This document shows, in pieces, positions 33,063 to 45,571 of a stretch of 64,000 nt of DNA. The notes under the pieces were generated by a model. That model was not told the DNA's origin, did not search any database, and was given only the letters and a program-made list of their open reading frames with translations. Made by a program: the position numbers and the translations under genes. This stretch comes from Caprella mutica (taxonomy: Eukaryota > Arthropoda > Malacostraca > Amphipoda > Caprellidae): positions 62,001-126,000 of the forward strand of contig CANNZV010002306.1 in assembly GCA_947561585.1 (NCBI GenBank), given 5' to 3'. Numbering within the stretch: the first letter of the stretch is position 1; every line of letters begins with the position of its first letter.

Positions 33063-35082
33063 ACGATATCGTGACGATAGCACCATCTCTTCGTTCAATA
33101 TCACACAGTCGATAATTTAATAAGCATGACAACACAAAAAGTCATGCAACCAAGGCACGACTAACAGGTTATAATATTATATATATAATAATATTTTATA
33201 AAGCAAGCAACATTACTATATATATAACATTTTATAGCATTACTATATAACATTATTATTTATTATTACAATTTAACATTACAAATTTAACCGAACTATT
33301 TAACTTTAGTATTCAACTTTTCATTTCTATATAACATTTTATATAGTATAACATCAATATTTAATATTTTATTATATTTTAATATATATTTCCATTTTAT
33401 TATATAGAATGATTAATTAGGTAGAGTGATCATATTACTAAAATTCATTTGGGGTGTGTGTGTATAGGAATAATTAAATAGTATTATTAAGTAACTAGTG
33501 TAGTTTCCCGTTAAAAATAACGATTTTCAATGTTATTTATAATAGTGTAACTTAACAATCCACATATGGTCCGTGTCTTCGTATTTAGTTATTTATTAAT
33601 TAATATGAGTATTTTCCCATTAAATCGTTAAAATAACAGGTTTTCAATGGTAGGTATCAATATTTCTGTAGTTTAACCCATAGAAAAGATTCTCTGGTTA
33701 AAATAAACGCTTCAGAATTTAATCCCGGTTGCATCTTGGTTACAAGTTTCCTGTTAAAAATGATAAATTATATAGTTTTTGTTATATGATCGAAACTGTG
33801 GAACTGTCCGATATTTCATAACTAACTCTATATATTTCGCATTATGAACAAATTATTATTCACTTCACTTCAAAATATTTGAATAGTCTGTACCTGTGGT
33901 ACAGCTTGTCTAAAACATTTATAAATTTCTTAGCGGACATCATTAAATAAATAAACACACGACCGAAATTGTTAGGATAGATTACTGTTACTTTATACCC
34001 TGCATTGTTCAAAATCCTTTTCGAATGCATTTATTTTCTGCATAGACTGATATCTTTAAAAGATAAAATACATGTAAAAATTAATTAAAAGCATAAGAAT
34101 TACAATATCATATAAATATATTCAATGCGTATCCTGGTTACATTCTTCATGGTAATAATGTAACATAATGATACTCGAGTGTCTATTTAGTCGTATATAT
34201 TAATGCATATTTTATCATTCGTTTGCCTCAAAATATTTGAGCAGTTGTTATTTGTTATACAGCTGGTCATAAACATAATATTAAATTACATTATGTTTCA
34301 TAAATAATTTGATTAAACTTTGTATTTTTCTCCTATCTTTCTCCTATCACCTAGTAAATAAATAAACGAAGAGTATCATTAGGATAGATATATTTGACAT
34401 ATTGATTTAGTAGTTATTGAAACTTCAAAATATTGATTGTTTAAAATGAAACATTAACAAAGTTAGTAAAAAAATAGGCAATTTTTTAAATTTTAAATAA
34501 ATATATATGCATATTATTTTTTTATTTAAGTTATTCTCAAAATTTATCAGTTTCTAAAATTTCAATGTCTCATCATTTCTTTTTCTCAGTGTAAAGAAAA
34601 ATAAATTAATGATTACTTGATAAATAAATTCTCAAATTAAATTGAATTTTTATTAAAATCATGCAATCAATTTTTTTCAAATTACGATAGCTACAGGTAT
34701 CGTGGACATGAATTTTAATTATAAGTTAAAATTTTAAACTACGTAGATTTGCATTATATGACCGTAAATGTAGAGGTGCCCGATAACTCAGAATTTACAC
34801 TACCTTCTACATAAGTAAAAGATTGAGCCTTTTAAATTTATTAACATAACTTTCTTATTATTTTTTTAATCATATTAAGTTACATGTAATAATACAATTA
34901 AAATACATTCGTATGAGTGGATGTGAAGTATTGAATATTAATTAAAATTACATTGCAAATCTATTAATAGGTAATGGGATAAAAAAGGTATAAATTGTAT
35001 ATTAAGCTTTTATTTAATGGAGTGACATAAATAGAAATAAAACCTGAAGAGAAAATAGCTCTGTTATTAATGAAATACAAAT
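33063..35082. other. AT-rich gene-less stretch with MITE-like end motifs
   Basis: Two solo motifs, GTGGAACTGTCCGATATTTC (about 33797) and TAGAGGTGCCCGATAACTCA (about 34770), match one end of the small MITE family at 13.1 and 53.9 kb. Nothing else is supported. Confidence 0.5.
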
Positions 35083-35940
35083 AAAAGTTAATATTAAAAT
35101 GCAGATAAAAATAAATTTAAAATGCAGATAAAAATAATATTAAAAATGCAGATAAAAATAATATTAAAAATGCAGATAAAAGTTAATATTAAAATGCAAA
35201 TGAAAGTTAATATAGAAATGCAAATAAAAGATAATATTGAAATGCAAATAAAAGTTAATATTGAAATGCAAATGAAAGTTAATATAGAAATGCAAATAGA
35301 AGTTAATATTGAAATGCAAATAAAAGTAAATATTGAAATGCAAATAAAAGTTAATATTGAAATACAAATAGAAGTTAATATAGAAATGCAAATAAAAGAT
35401 AATATTGAAATGCAAATAAAAGTTAATATTGAAATGCAAATGAAAGTTAATATAGAAATGCAAATAGAAGTTAATATTGAAATGCAAATAAAAGTAAATA
35501 TTGAAATGCAAATAAAAGTTAATATTGAAATACAAATAAAAGTAAATATTGAAATGCAAATAAAAGTTAATATTGAAATACAAATAGAAGTTAATATAGA
35601 AATGCAAATAAAAGTTAATATTGAAATGCAAATAAAAGTTAATATTGAAATACAAATAGAAGTTAATATAGAAATGCAAATAAAAGTTAATATTGAAATA
35701 CAAATAAAAGTTAATAGTGAAAATACAAATAAAAGTTAATATTTAAATGCAAATAAAAGTTAAAAGGGAAAATACAAATAAAGTTTAATAATAAAATACA
35801 AATAAAAGTTAATATTGAAATAAAATAATATTTGATAATGAAATACAAATAACAATAATAATAAAATACAAATAAAAGATAATATTGAAATAAAAAATAT
35901 ATTTAATAATGAAATACAAATAAAAGTTAATAGTGAAAAT
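35083..35940. repeat. 24-bp AT-rich minisatellite, about 35 copies
   Basis: The unit combines ATGCAAATAAAAGTTAATAT with TGAA; variants include ATACAAATAGAAG and GATAATAT. It reads open for about 205 codons (MQIKVNIE-type) on plus and 179 on minus, both artefacts. The array decays gradually to the right. Confidence 0.95.
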
Positions 35941-38800
35941 ATTTTTATTTTCTTTAAATTTCTTCAGTTTAATTCATTGAAGCAGTCGCGACACAAGAAT
36001 TATTGCATTGATATATTTTTCTCGTAAATGTTGCATTTTAATAAGGCAAAGGTAAAATTATCAAATAACAACTAAATATCTATTATTAATTTGAAAATAA
36101 ATTAGTATCAAAAAATAGCAACAAAATATTTAAATATGTTCATTTACTGATTTATTTTAATTCTTTTATTTTGATGCTATTTTTAATAATAACCCATTGA
36201 AATTTTCATCTAATTCCATTTAATTAAATTTATTTTAAATTTATTTATTTATTTGTGACTTTATCCTCCTATAAATTGTAATACATTTAATATATAATGT
36301 ATTTAGTTTCTATAAATAAGGGAATTTAAAAAGAAATAAATTACTAAATTCATTAAAATCTGAAGTTTAAGATTATAAAAAATGGTTTATTTTTCTAATT
36401 AAATCATTGAATGGTAGAAATAATCAAATAATGGATATTACCAAGTTACCGAACTAAAAATCAATATCTTCAATAATATATTTAAATGAATTTTATTTAT
36501 TAGAACACGTAGTAAATAGCTTTAAAATTATACACAGTATTAGTTATTGGAAGAGCATTTAATTCTACAATTGGATTTTTTTTATTGATCCTCTTTTAAT
36601 ATCTAATTAATTTTAATATTATTATTTAATTCAATTAATTCCTAATTAATATTATGAATTGTAATGTACAAGTTTCTGTTACCGAAAATACATTGTAATT
36701 TATATAAAATAATTTTATATATACTGTATAATATTTTTATATATAGAGCATCCAATCATACAACTCCAAAATATAATTATATATTATTAAACCTAAATTT
36801 ATCATATTATTTATAGGGTGCACCTATCTTACAAACTTCTATAGAGTTAATAACTATTATTTCTCAAATCAGATTTTTTTCTTTCTCTGAAGTTTGGTAT
36901 TCCCTAAATAATGCTCCATCACCTAGAAAATTAAAACTTAAGAGGTTATTCGAATAGTTTCTCCAGTTCTTTCCATATAGTTTAGCTCTGGTTACAGTTC
37001 CGTCTATTGATTCTTTGACTACTATTTATTGTATCACCTTCAACTTGCTAAAACATTTAAAATTTAGTAACTATCTTTCAAAATATGTGTGATATTACAG
37101 ATTGTTTGTTAAAATTAGTGATCATAGAGAAACAATAGTTATGTATTAGCTAAATCATGACTCAGACTTGTTACACATGGTAATAAGAGTGAGACATGAC
37201 TCCTAAGTTATTATATAATTGTAATTCCTTGAAATTTCATTTTCCATGAGTAAGAATAAAAAAAAATGGTAGACTTAGAGTATCTTACTTTTTTGCTTTT
37301 TGTTACCACAATAAACAGATAAAAGTACGAAGTACCGAAAGAATCAAAAGTATTAAAATTCAACCATAGCTTCACTCTCACTCGGTATAGATGAGTAATT
37401 GTTGTAATACTTTGATTTATGTAGTTGTATTGAATTAAACAAAAAGTACATATTTTTATGCACTGTAAAACACTTTTAATATTAGGTATGGACATTGTAG
37501 ACAAGTAAGAAAAATATATATCATTATGGTTATTCAACTTTTATTTTAATTAGCATCCATATTTTCATCATCCATAATTTAATTCAGGCAATATCTGCTT
37601 AGACAAGAAGTTTCATTTCGAAAATTGGAAACTTTATGATTTTTTTGGGCTATAAACTGCAACTGATAGCACAGAGTTCTAGTACAATAATTTAGGGATC
37701 TAAAAATGGACTACTTAATTTTGATATATGTATAGAAATGATTTTAAGATTTTGCTAAATGTGATAACTATGTGCTGTTTGCTGACGAATGTTCTTTTTT
37801 AGATGTTGGAGATCATATTGATGGATTGGTTAGGCGTATTCACCTTTTATGCCCTGAATTAATTTTAGAGTGAAAAAAACATAATTTATGTGATATTTTA
37901 GTAATGCATAGGTGGAGAAAGCATATTGAAAAATAAAAAAATAATACTTTTTTTTTCAAATAAAAATTTACAATTGTGCTTAAATGAAAACGTAAACTTT
38001 TGGTCTAACATATAAAAGAGCACACATGTGTTTATCCGCCCGTTTAAGAAAAATATCTCAAAAAAATCTCGCTAAATACATCACCTGGAAGGGGACATAC
38101 ATGTCTCATTACTGCATAGAGGGTTAATCAACGTCTAGCTCTATGATTAGTTCAGTGTAGTCACAGTAAATTAATCTTAAATCCAATAATGTCAAAGCTC
38201 TTTTTATTGACAAATAGACAGATAATTGTTGAGCCTTGTATTGCTATTGTTAGGGATACAATAAAATAGTTTCAGGTAAAACATTTAGCATTGCAGATTA
38301 TTTGAATATCAGGACTGAAGGTCGATGTATTTCTCGTGTATATATTCTGTGTTCTCGAACGGTATTTGTATTTGGAGAAGTGTATTCCATTGATCACAGC
38401 GTGAAGCTGCATTGAATAATTTTAAGATTTGATTGTTAAAAAATTATTTTCTTGATCTCACCCTAGTTATTATGAATCTGTAAGGCTTGAGGAAATTTTA
38501 GGCTTTCTGTTGTTCAATTATGTTCTGCTTTCTATGTCTACAAAGATGTGCATCTTGAATCAAAACCTGAATTTGGAAATTAATGATTATGTATAAATTG
38601 TATATAGTACAAGAAATAGAGATCTTTGATTCTTCCATATCCCAGAGTTCAAATATTATAGGCTCCTAGCAATTTTAATGGTAGTTTTTATAAAGTTGGT
38701 ATTACATATGTACGTATATAGTATTCTATATGAATAGTCTAATTTGGCTATAATAAACATTTCCAAATAGATGATAAGGTACAAAAGTCGAAGATTAGAG
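35941..38800. other. AT-rich gene-less stretch
   Basis: No gene is supported. The 108-codon minus frame at 37211-37537 is AT-rich and resembles no family. A piggyBac-like end lies at 38091-38127. Confidence 0.5.
38091..38127. mobile_element. piggyBac-like terminus with TTAA, second copy
   Basis: Read on the minus strand it starts TTAACCCTCTATGCAG and continues to GACATGTATGTCCCC, matching the end at 22506-22542 in both outer and inner words. A related CACACATGTGT palindrome lies about 70 bp to the left. No transposase is present. Confidence 0.4.
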
Positions 38801-38804
38801 AGGT

Positions 38805-38876
38805 AGCCAAGTTTGCAGATAGTGGCGTAAGTCACTATCTGCAAACTTGGCTTGTGAGTATTTTAATACTCACAAG
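38805..38876. repeat. Two adjoining perfect hairpins
   Basis: AGCCAAGTTTGCAGATAGTG (38805-38824) pairs exactly with 38833-38852 across an 8-base loop. It is followed, with a 2-base overlap, by CTTGTGAGTATT (38851-38862) pairing exactly with 38865-38876 across a 2-base loop. No transposon ends or gene context explain them. Confidence 0.85.
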
Positions 38877-39990
38877 TAAATATTTTAAAGAGAAATAATA
38901 GTGAATGCTTACATAGCAACACATGTGTGAACATGACAAATAATGTTTAGAAAGGAGTCTCACCTACATGTTAAACATTTCCTTATGAAAACCTAAACGT
39001 CATTAATTGATAAGCCTTATTTCACTAAATAATTTTATTCTTTACATTTGAATTACAAATCCTAATTATTAAAACAAATATCAGATTCCAAAAATGAATA
39101 TAATTGTATAAAAATAACTAAATTGCATATATTGAACCAATTTTTATTATTTTCGTATGTGCGCTTTTATAGCTTGGATTGAATGAATGAAAACGTTAAT
39201 CAACTTTCAAAGACAATCACTAACAACAGAAACTAATTCAAACTTTATGGATTATGAAATAATCAAATAAGTATACTAAACTCGACTGCCAATACAATCG
39301 TCAATTTTATTACTTCTGAGTGGGCCACTTTTGTCCGTTGTAGATGATCGCCACTTTATCTGTACAAAAATGATTAACATAGCCCTAAATTTTATACTGG
39401 AAGTAGCTTTATCTGTAACCTTCATTTAATTATTAGTCTTTGCAGAGAAAGTACTTCCTCAGAGTATACCGTCTATAATACCTAGGTAAAATATCTTTGG
39501 TAATTGGTTTTGGATACACTAAGTTTTACTTGGTCGGGGATTAGGACTTTATTTCAAAGAAACGGTAATGGAGGTTCAATAATCTCTGAATAAAATTTAT
39601 TGATATTGTCTTTAGTAAATAAAATGAGTTAGATTTAACGTAAGTAAAGGAAAACGAAGATATCAGAAACTAAATTTAGAGAACTTTTTAATCAAAGAAA
39701 TTTTTTAGAGGCTGGATAAGGATTAGAAATTAATATTACTGTATATCTGAAAATTAGTAGGGCTATTGGTAATTATCCTGGAACCAGTTTATTAGATTTT
39801 GGGAGCGATCAGGTCAAATGTCCAGGAATTTTTCAAACTCTTAGCTTATTCGTATTATATAGATATAGCAATATATAAATCTCGTTATGTGGTGTTTTTA
39901 CTTATACTTTCAAATATTTTTAAAATTACTTTTTCAGCCTTTACTCAAATGGAGGTTAAATAAATTGAATCTGAGAAGATAAAATCAAGA
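38877..39990. other. Gene-less stretch
   Basis: No supported gene or repeat is visible. Confidence 0.5.
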
Positions 39991-39997
39991 CTTTTAT

Positions 39998-40424
39998 GGT
40001 GGACATACTTTCTACAAGGAACAAGAGGAAAATTTCAAGTTTTTGGAAGTGTGAAATGTATCAAAAACCTCGTTGACAGGGTTTGCCTTTATCTCCTCGT
40101 ATTCACGTTACTAACGAAAATGATGTCAAAACCGTAGACGATCATAATTTGCTCATTCTGAAAAACTTGCAATTCAACAGATACGAAATCACATTCGTAA
40201 ACAGGCAATGGAAACTCTACATTCTACTTCTGTTACTATATCCTCAGTTCTAGTGAGTTGTAGTTCCGCTGCTAGTAGTCTTACGCAGATTGACGACTAA
40301 ATAAGTTTCCTGGGACGGTCGCGCCAGCATACTACCTCATACTACGACAAGCCTGAACTGCCATTGCTTCAGTTCCAGTTTGAAGCAATAATGGCATTTT
40401 ATTTTTTGACCATAAATTAAATAT
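39998..40424 (+). pseudogene. Degenerate FLYWCH-type zinc-finger fragment, transposon-derived
   Basis: Three frame segments follow one another. The first reads GGHTFYKEQEENFKF (39998 on). The second reads FWKCEMYQKPR, a stop where a Cys is expected, then PRIHVTNENDVKTVDDHN. The third reads HSEKLAIQQIRNHIRKQAME (40154 on) and later SLTQID, a stop, and LGRSR. The order GH.FY, W.C, R.H and DHN(H) followed by a helical I.R..A..T stretch fits the FLYWCH zinc finger and linker found at the N-terminus of many invertebrate MULE-like transposase or host proteins. At least two frameshifts and two stops make it a dead relic. The transposase catalytic domain is not seen. Confidence 0.5.
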
Positions 40425-43400
40425 TTATCAAATAGATAATTTAAAGACCCTTGGACATATTTTATATAAAAATGTATGCTATAAAGTGTTAAGTAATACA
40501 TTGGAAGTTAAGGTGCACCTTAGCTTCGATTGAGAGTATCTAAGCTAAAATGCACCTTCGTTTTAGTAAATAATGTCAATCCAATCGGAATTCCCTAAAT
40601 ATTAGTCTATTATGATTCAATATATCGAGAACTTAAGGTAAATATGCATAAAGAAATGGCTGTGTCTTGTGAAACGATAGCCGTTCAGGAACATGTCGGC
40701 AAAAAGTTTTCAACCTACATGGACTGCGTTGGTCCTATTAATGAAAAACCAACAATTATTTGGGAACTACATTAGTTACAGATATAATATAAGCCTAAAA
40801 ATTGTTACATAAGATTTACTATTACCTACGTATATCACTACATTTCAAGATAGAAAACCTGCATCCATTGACCATTCACACAGTTAAAATTATACGTAAA
40901 TGTACCAACTCTAACGATAAATGAAAAGCAATCACATTCCTAATGATAATTTTATTCAATTTCTAAAATGTGATAACAATTAGGACATGAGCTCATTAAT
41001 ATTCCTTCAATGGAAAGAAAGTGTTCAGTATACAGGTAAACTCCTGACTTATGAAGCACTTGAGTTATGAAGGACATGAGTTATGAAATAATTTCTATGT
41101 TTGAATTATAGAAATTTACTAGTTATCCCTCAAAACCAGTCATTTTAATCTGCCAACTGAGTAATAAAATTTATCGAAATGTCTACTAATCAGTATTAGT
41201 AGTTCTTAGAAGCAGACATTAAGTTAGTAACTCTAATTATAACTCGTTAGGTTTTCATAATGCGATAAAGTATTAGTGAAATGTAATTATTTCAGTTTGA
41301 TAGTCAGTGAACAGTTTATTGACGACATTGGACCAAATTTGAATGGCTAACTTATAAAGTAGCTGATGAAATTGAAGTAATTAATTATGTTACTATCAGT
41401 ATATCAGATAGATTATGAAGTTATATAATTTCGGAAAAATAACGGGAGAAGAAGGTCGATATGAAATAAATTTAGATTTCTTCCATTTCTATTATGTTCC
41501 AATTTCAGAAAATCGCAGCTTATTAGTGTCAACGAAAATAAATTCTCTCTTCAACCTGTAAATTATCCTTATAGGAAGTAGGTACTTAAGAACTTTGTAT
41601 TAATAAGACTCTATTTATATAATCAATGAGAAAAATCCAAAGTGCAGTCCTTACGTACGGTATCCTAATTACTTATTGGATAAACTCTATTTTTTTAATC
41701 CAAAGGGACAAATCAGCTGCAGTTAGCAAAGATTGGTAGGTATAAAATTCTCCAGAGGATAAGGAGGTGTTACCTCTAATGAGGTTGAATGAATAATGAT
41801 CGGAATAAGAGAGTGAACCTCTGAGCAAAACAGTTTTACGTCATCAAGATCAAAGTGGAAGGTAGTTGGCTTCTGAAACAGAAAATCTGATCACACCAGT
41901 GTTTCAAGCTGACTTGATACAGATGTGATACACCTCCCATTTAGAATCTTGGAATCAATTTCTAGGGCCTCATTTATCTGCAATTCCCTTATTAATCAAT
42001 ATATATGATGAGAAAACAGACAACTTTTTTATAACAAACAAAAATAAATATAGCTTTATACTAATTGGCAACTTTATTTTCACAGGCCAATCATCGGTGA
42101 ATTTTATCTTCTAAAGTCAAAGTGACCTTCTCACATTTTTACACTGAAGTGCTCACAGATTTATATTGATATGGATAATGAAAACAACAGAGTAAACTAG
42201 AACAGGCACTGGTAGAGAGCATTCCTTCGCTTCCGCTTCCAAAGTCTAATCAGAAGGTTCCTGGATGAAGACCAATCGCACCCACTAAATTTTCAGTCAA
42301 TTTGATTGAAGACTTTTTGAGTTATGCGAATAACGAGATTATGTATAGAAATAATTGAATAAATATTGCTGATCAAAACACAACCTTTCAATTTTGCAAA
42401 AGTTAAAAGGTCACAGTTGTTATTAAAAAATTGATATTCTAATAAGGAATCGAGAAATAGTATTCCTCTCCAATATGCACGCATGGTATAAATATTGGTA
42501 TCCCACATATCTGAATTCAAACCAGTTCTGTGACCGAAAATGATCTATTCTTAACTACAATTTAATTGAATAGGTGTACAATTGATGTCATTTTGATATC
42601 AGAGTTAAAAGTAGAAGTAATTATTTACACAGTATCACATAATAAAAACTATCAGCTGTAGTCACGTTCTAAAAACCATGAACAAAATATCTTGTTAAAA
42701 TTCCAGAGCAATCTTTTTCCCTGATATGACGGAAGCTTGAAGTCTCTTCTTAGAGTAAAATAGTTTCTCCTCTTTCTGAAACTAATGAAACAACCATTCC
42801 AAAAGATATAAAGCTCGACTCTCTATAAATTCACATCAAGATCTAAGAATGTCAGACTTCCAAACGTAGCACTGAAATAATGAATCTTTTTCCGAGTGAT
42901 TCAAACGACTCGTTGTTCCAAGCTGCTCCACTCCTACCTAATTAAAAAACATTATTCTCTTTTGTTGCAATGAATTTTAATGCTCTATGGAATTCTAAAT
43001 GAAGATTCGAGACTCCCCTAAAAAGTCGACTGGAAGGTAATTCAGGGATCGTTAAATTGTATTTCTAATGAGGGGCAAATTAACTAGATTGAGCTTAGAA
43101 ATTTGCATCTCTGTGAGCCTACCACGTCAACTGCCATAAATGGCACTTAAATATTATATAATACGACATAATGTCCTTTTAATATCAGTCATATGTAAGA
43201 TGTGAGATTGTTACAATATCTCTTAATCCTAATTAAGTTTGCCCTTTTCATAAAAATTAACATTGAATTAACCTACAATTTGAAATACATGAGATGTGTC
43301 ACTAATATATAATCAAATTTTGATTATTACTCTAAATAATATGGAAAAAAAAATTTTAATGACTGAAAAAAATCACCTAATTGAGTTCTTGACCTTTTAA

Positions 43401-43480
43401 TTGATTTATTGAAGTCTTTGATCGGTTTACCTCTTCGATTGATTGACATTTCGATAAATAAAGGTATACCATATCTGTTG
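40425..43480. other. Gene-less stretch with one small open frame
   Basis: An ATG at 40644 opens 43 codons (MHKEMAVSCETIAVQEHVGK and on) to TAG at 40773-40775, with codon use less AT-driven than usual here, but no homology is recognised. The rest shows nothing of note. Confidence 0.4.
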
Positions 43481-45045
43481 TAGGTCAGTTTGAAACCAAC
43501 ATGTTATCAGAATCTCTGTTTGCAGAGACCTATCAGCTTCCACTTTGTTTCTGACACCAAACTGTCTTGTTCAGTGGTCCTCTATTTCGGATCATTATTT
43601 ACTCAACCTCCATAGAGGACAGACGTAACACTATCCAATCTACAACAGAATTTTAGTCTGCACTAACTGCAGCTGATCTCGCCATTTGGGGCAAAGAAAA
43701 GAGTTTATCCACTAAGTATTTTTTCCCGTATGCAAAGACTGCACTCAGGATTACCTTCAGCACTGATACTTATTTATATTACAACTACAACAAAACAATG
43801 AACATTGTCTAGATTTTGGCGAGTACATAAGCACATGAAATCTATCACTTCTCTAACTTCTTACCAAAATGATCTACCAAGAGATCTGTTAATCTGTATT
43901 CTGCTTTAAGGGCTCATGCTGAAGGGGCTCATATACACGTTCAAAAAAGGTCAACTTTGAATCAAAATATTGGTATTAAATTTGACTGTGAGTAACATTT
44001 CATGCCAAAAAAAGATTAGATTAAAAAAAAAAGTTTTAATTAAAGTTAAATAATTGGCTTCGATAATCAACATTAACTATCTCGTTACCCAGTAGATATG
44101 TAGAGTGTATGTACATTTATAAATTAAATTACCTACCTAGCTATGTTAACTTTTAACGTCACTGTGGGCGGTCGTTATCGAGACAGGTGGGTCTTTGCGC
44201 TAATTATTTTGCTCTAAATAATATATTTTATATTAATGTATTGGAAATTGTGTGTTTTCTAATAAATTTATTCGTAGTTATTTTATCACCAATTGTGCAT
44301 TTTCTTTTACTGAATTTAAACTGTTTTCGTATTAAATTGCTGCAAAATAATTTTTCTCAATTAACATTTTTTAAATTATATTACTCAATTTTATGTGTCT
44401 ATAAATATTTTACAGCATTTTATTTTTTCTCTTTAGTGTGTTTTCTAGTTTTTTACAGCATTATATTTGTTTCTAATTATTTTATTTCAAATTATTTTAC
44501 TAAATTTTAGAAGGTTTTGAATTAATAGTTTCGTAATTATTCAATCAAAATATATTATACTTCATTTTATTTTTTTCTGATTAATGAGTTTTAATTTATG
44601 GTTTCCATATTAGTTTACTTGATAATATTTAATCACAAATTGAAGTTACTCATCAAATCAGTATGATATTTTATGACGAATGGTCAAATCCAGGGATTGA
44701 AGCATCACAGTGCTGTTTTTTCCTTATCAACGGTTCGGCAAGGCCGAATACAACAGAAATTTGATGGAAAACGCATTTACGTGAGTGGACAATAACTATG
44801 AATCAAAATTTTGCATCAAAGTTAAGTGTCAAAATTTTGATAGAAAATTGAGTTTTTCGAACGTGTATGAGACCCTTAGGTGTATTTTGATGCAGAATTT
44901 GATAAGTGTCAGTAGCGTCACCATGAAGACGTTACTGTCTCCAGTAAAATATGTATTTTACCTTCAATATTCATCTCACTAATAAATTCAACTAACCTAT
45001 TTTTCCTGTTATTATTTAATAATAGGTAATTCATGTTTAAATTAT
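43481..45045. other. Gene-less stretch, possible hAT-like remnant
   Basis: Bases 43675-43800 read AADLAIWGKEKSLSTKYFFP then YAKTALRITFSTDTYL, faintly like the C-terminal dimerisation region of hAT transposases, but the match is too weak to call. The hydrophobic open frame at 44187-44510 is T-rich chance sequence. Confidence 0.35.
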
Positions 45046-45270
45046 GGCAAACTAAGCCCCATTTTCCGCTACATACTCTGTAAGAAACAAGAAGATAAAT
45101 TAACTCACTATTTTGTACTCTTCTGTTAGACACACTGCGATTGGTCCATGTTTCCTGACGTAACTATTTACATTTGCTTACTTACTGCCAGTGCTGATTC
45201 TTTGCTGAAACGTGCTAAACAGTTTTCCACTCGCCCTTCCATGCAGTCTTTTGTCAATCGAGAAGAATAG
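45046..45270 (+). pseudogene. Possible retroelement C-terminal relic
   Basis: A 75-codon stretch is interrupted by one in-frame TAG. It reads YILCKKQEDKLTHYFVLFC, whose C...ED...H....C spacing resembles the zinc-knuckle tail of LINE reverse transcriptases (C..C...ED..H.L..C), followed by KRAKQFSTRPSMQSFVNREE. About 215 bp downstream (45485-45571) another segment reads LSIQVWNKAPKGVLPATLFH, like the VWN.LP segment of LINE ends. Both are too short for clade assignment. Confidence 0.3.
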
Positions 45271-45484
45271 AAAGAAAATTCTCTAAAACTACAATTTATG
45301 TCGGGGATTTCTCTATATAAGTAAATTATTAAAGTTCAGATTATTTAATACTGGGTTGACAGATTTAAATGGATGATCATTAGGAATATTGTGGTGACTT
45401 AAGTATTCTACTTATATGTAGTTACTAGAATTAAATTTATTACTATTACCGTGATTTTCCTCTATTTATCGTTAGATTACAAAA

Positions 45485-45571
45485 ATTTACGAATAATTTT
45501 AACTGTTTGAGTATTCAAGTATGGAATAAAGCTCCTAAAGGCGTATTACCAGCTACACTTTTTCACTCTTA
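45485..45571 (+). pseudogene. Possible LINE tail fragment (VWN.LP-like)
   Basis: The frame reads NNFNCLSIQVWNKAPKGVLP then ATLFHS and a stop. In many non-LTR elements and their host-encoded relics, the last residues read VWNSLP....A.....FK. It is on the same strand as the relic at 45046-45270 and may be part of it. Confidence 0.3.

Noticed and set aside
31890..33135. Eight or more overlapping frames of 150-394 codons
   Set aside because: A 20-bp satellite unit without stop codons keeps all frames open; not genes.
35122..35739. 205-codon MQIKVNIE repeat frame and its minus-strand counterpart
   Set aside because: By-product of the 24-bp AT-rich minisatellite.
43675..43860. Possible hAT transposase C-terminal region (YAKTALRITFSTDTYL)
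   Set aside because: Similarity is short and lacks the conserved core; a profile search would be needed.
44187..44510. 107-codon hydrophobic plus frame
   Set aside because: T-rich composition explains it; no signal, no homology, local repeats of TTATTTT words.
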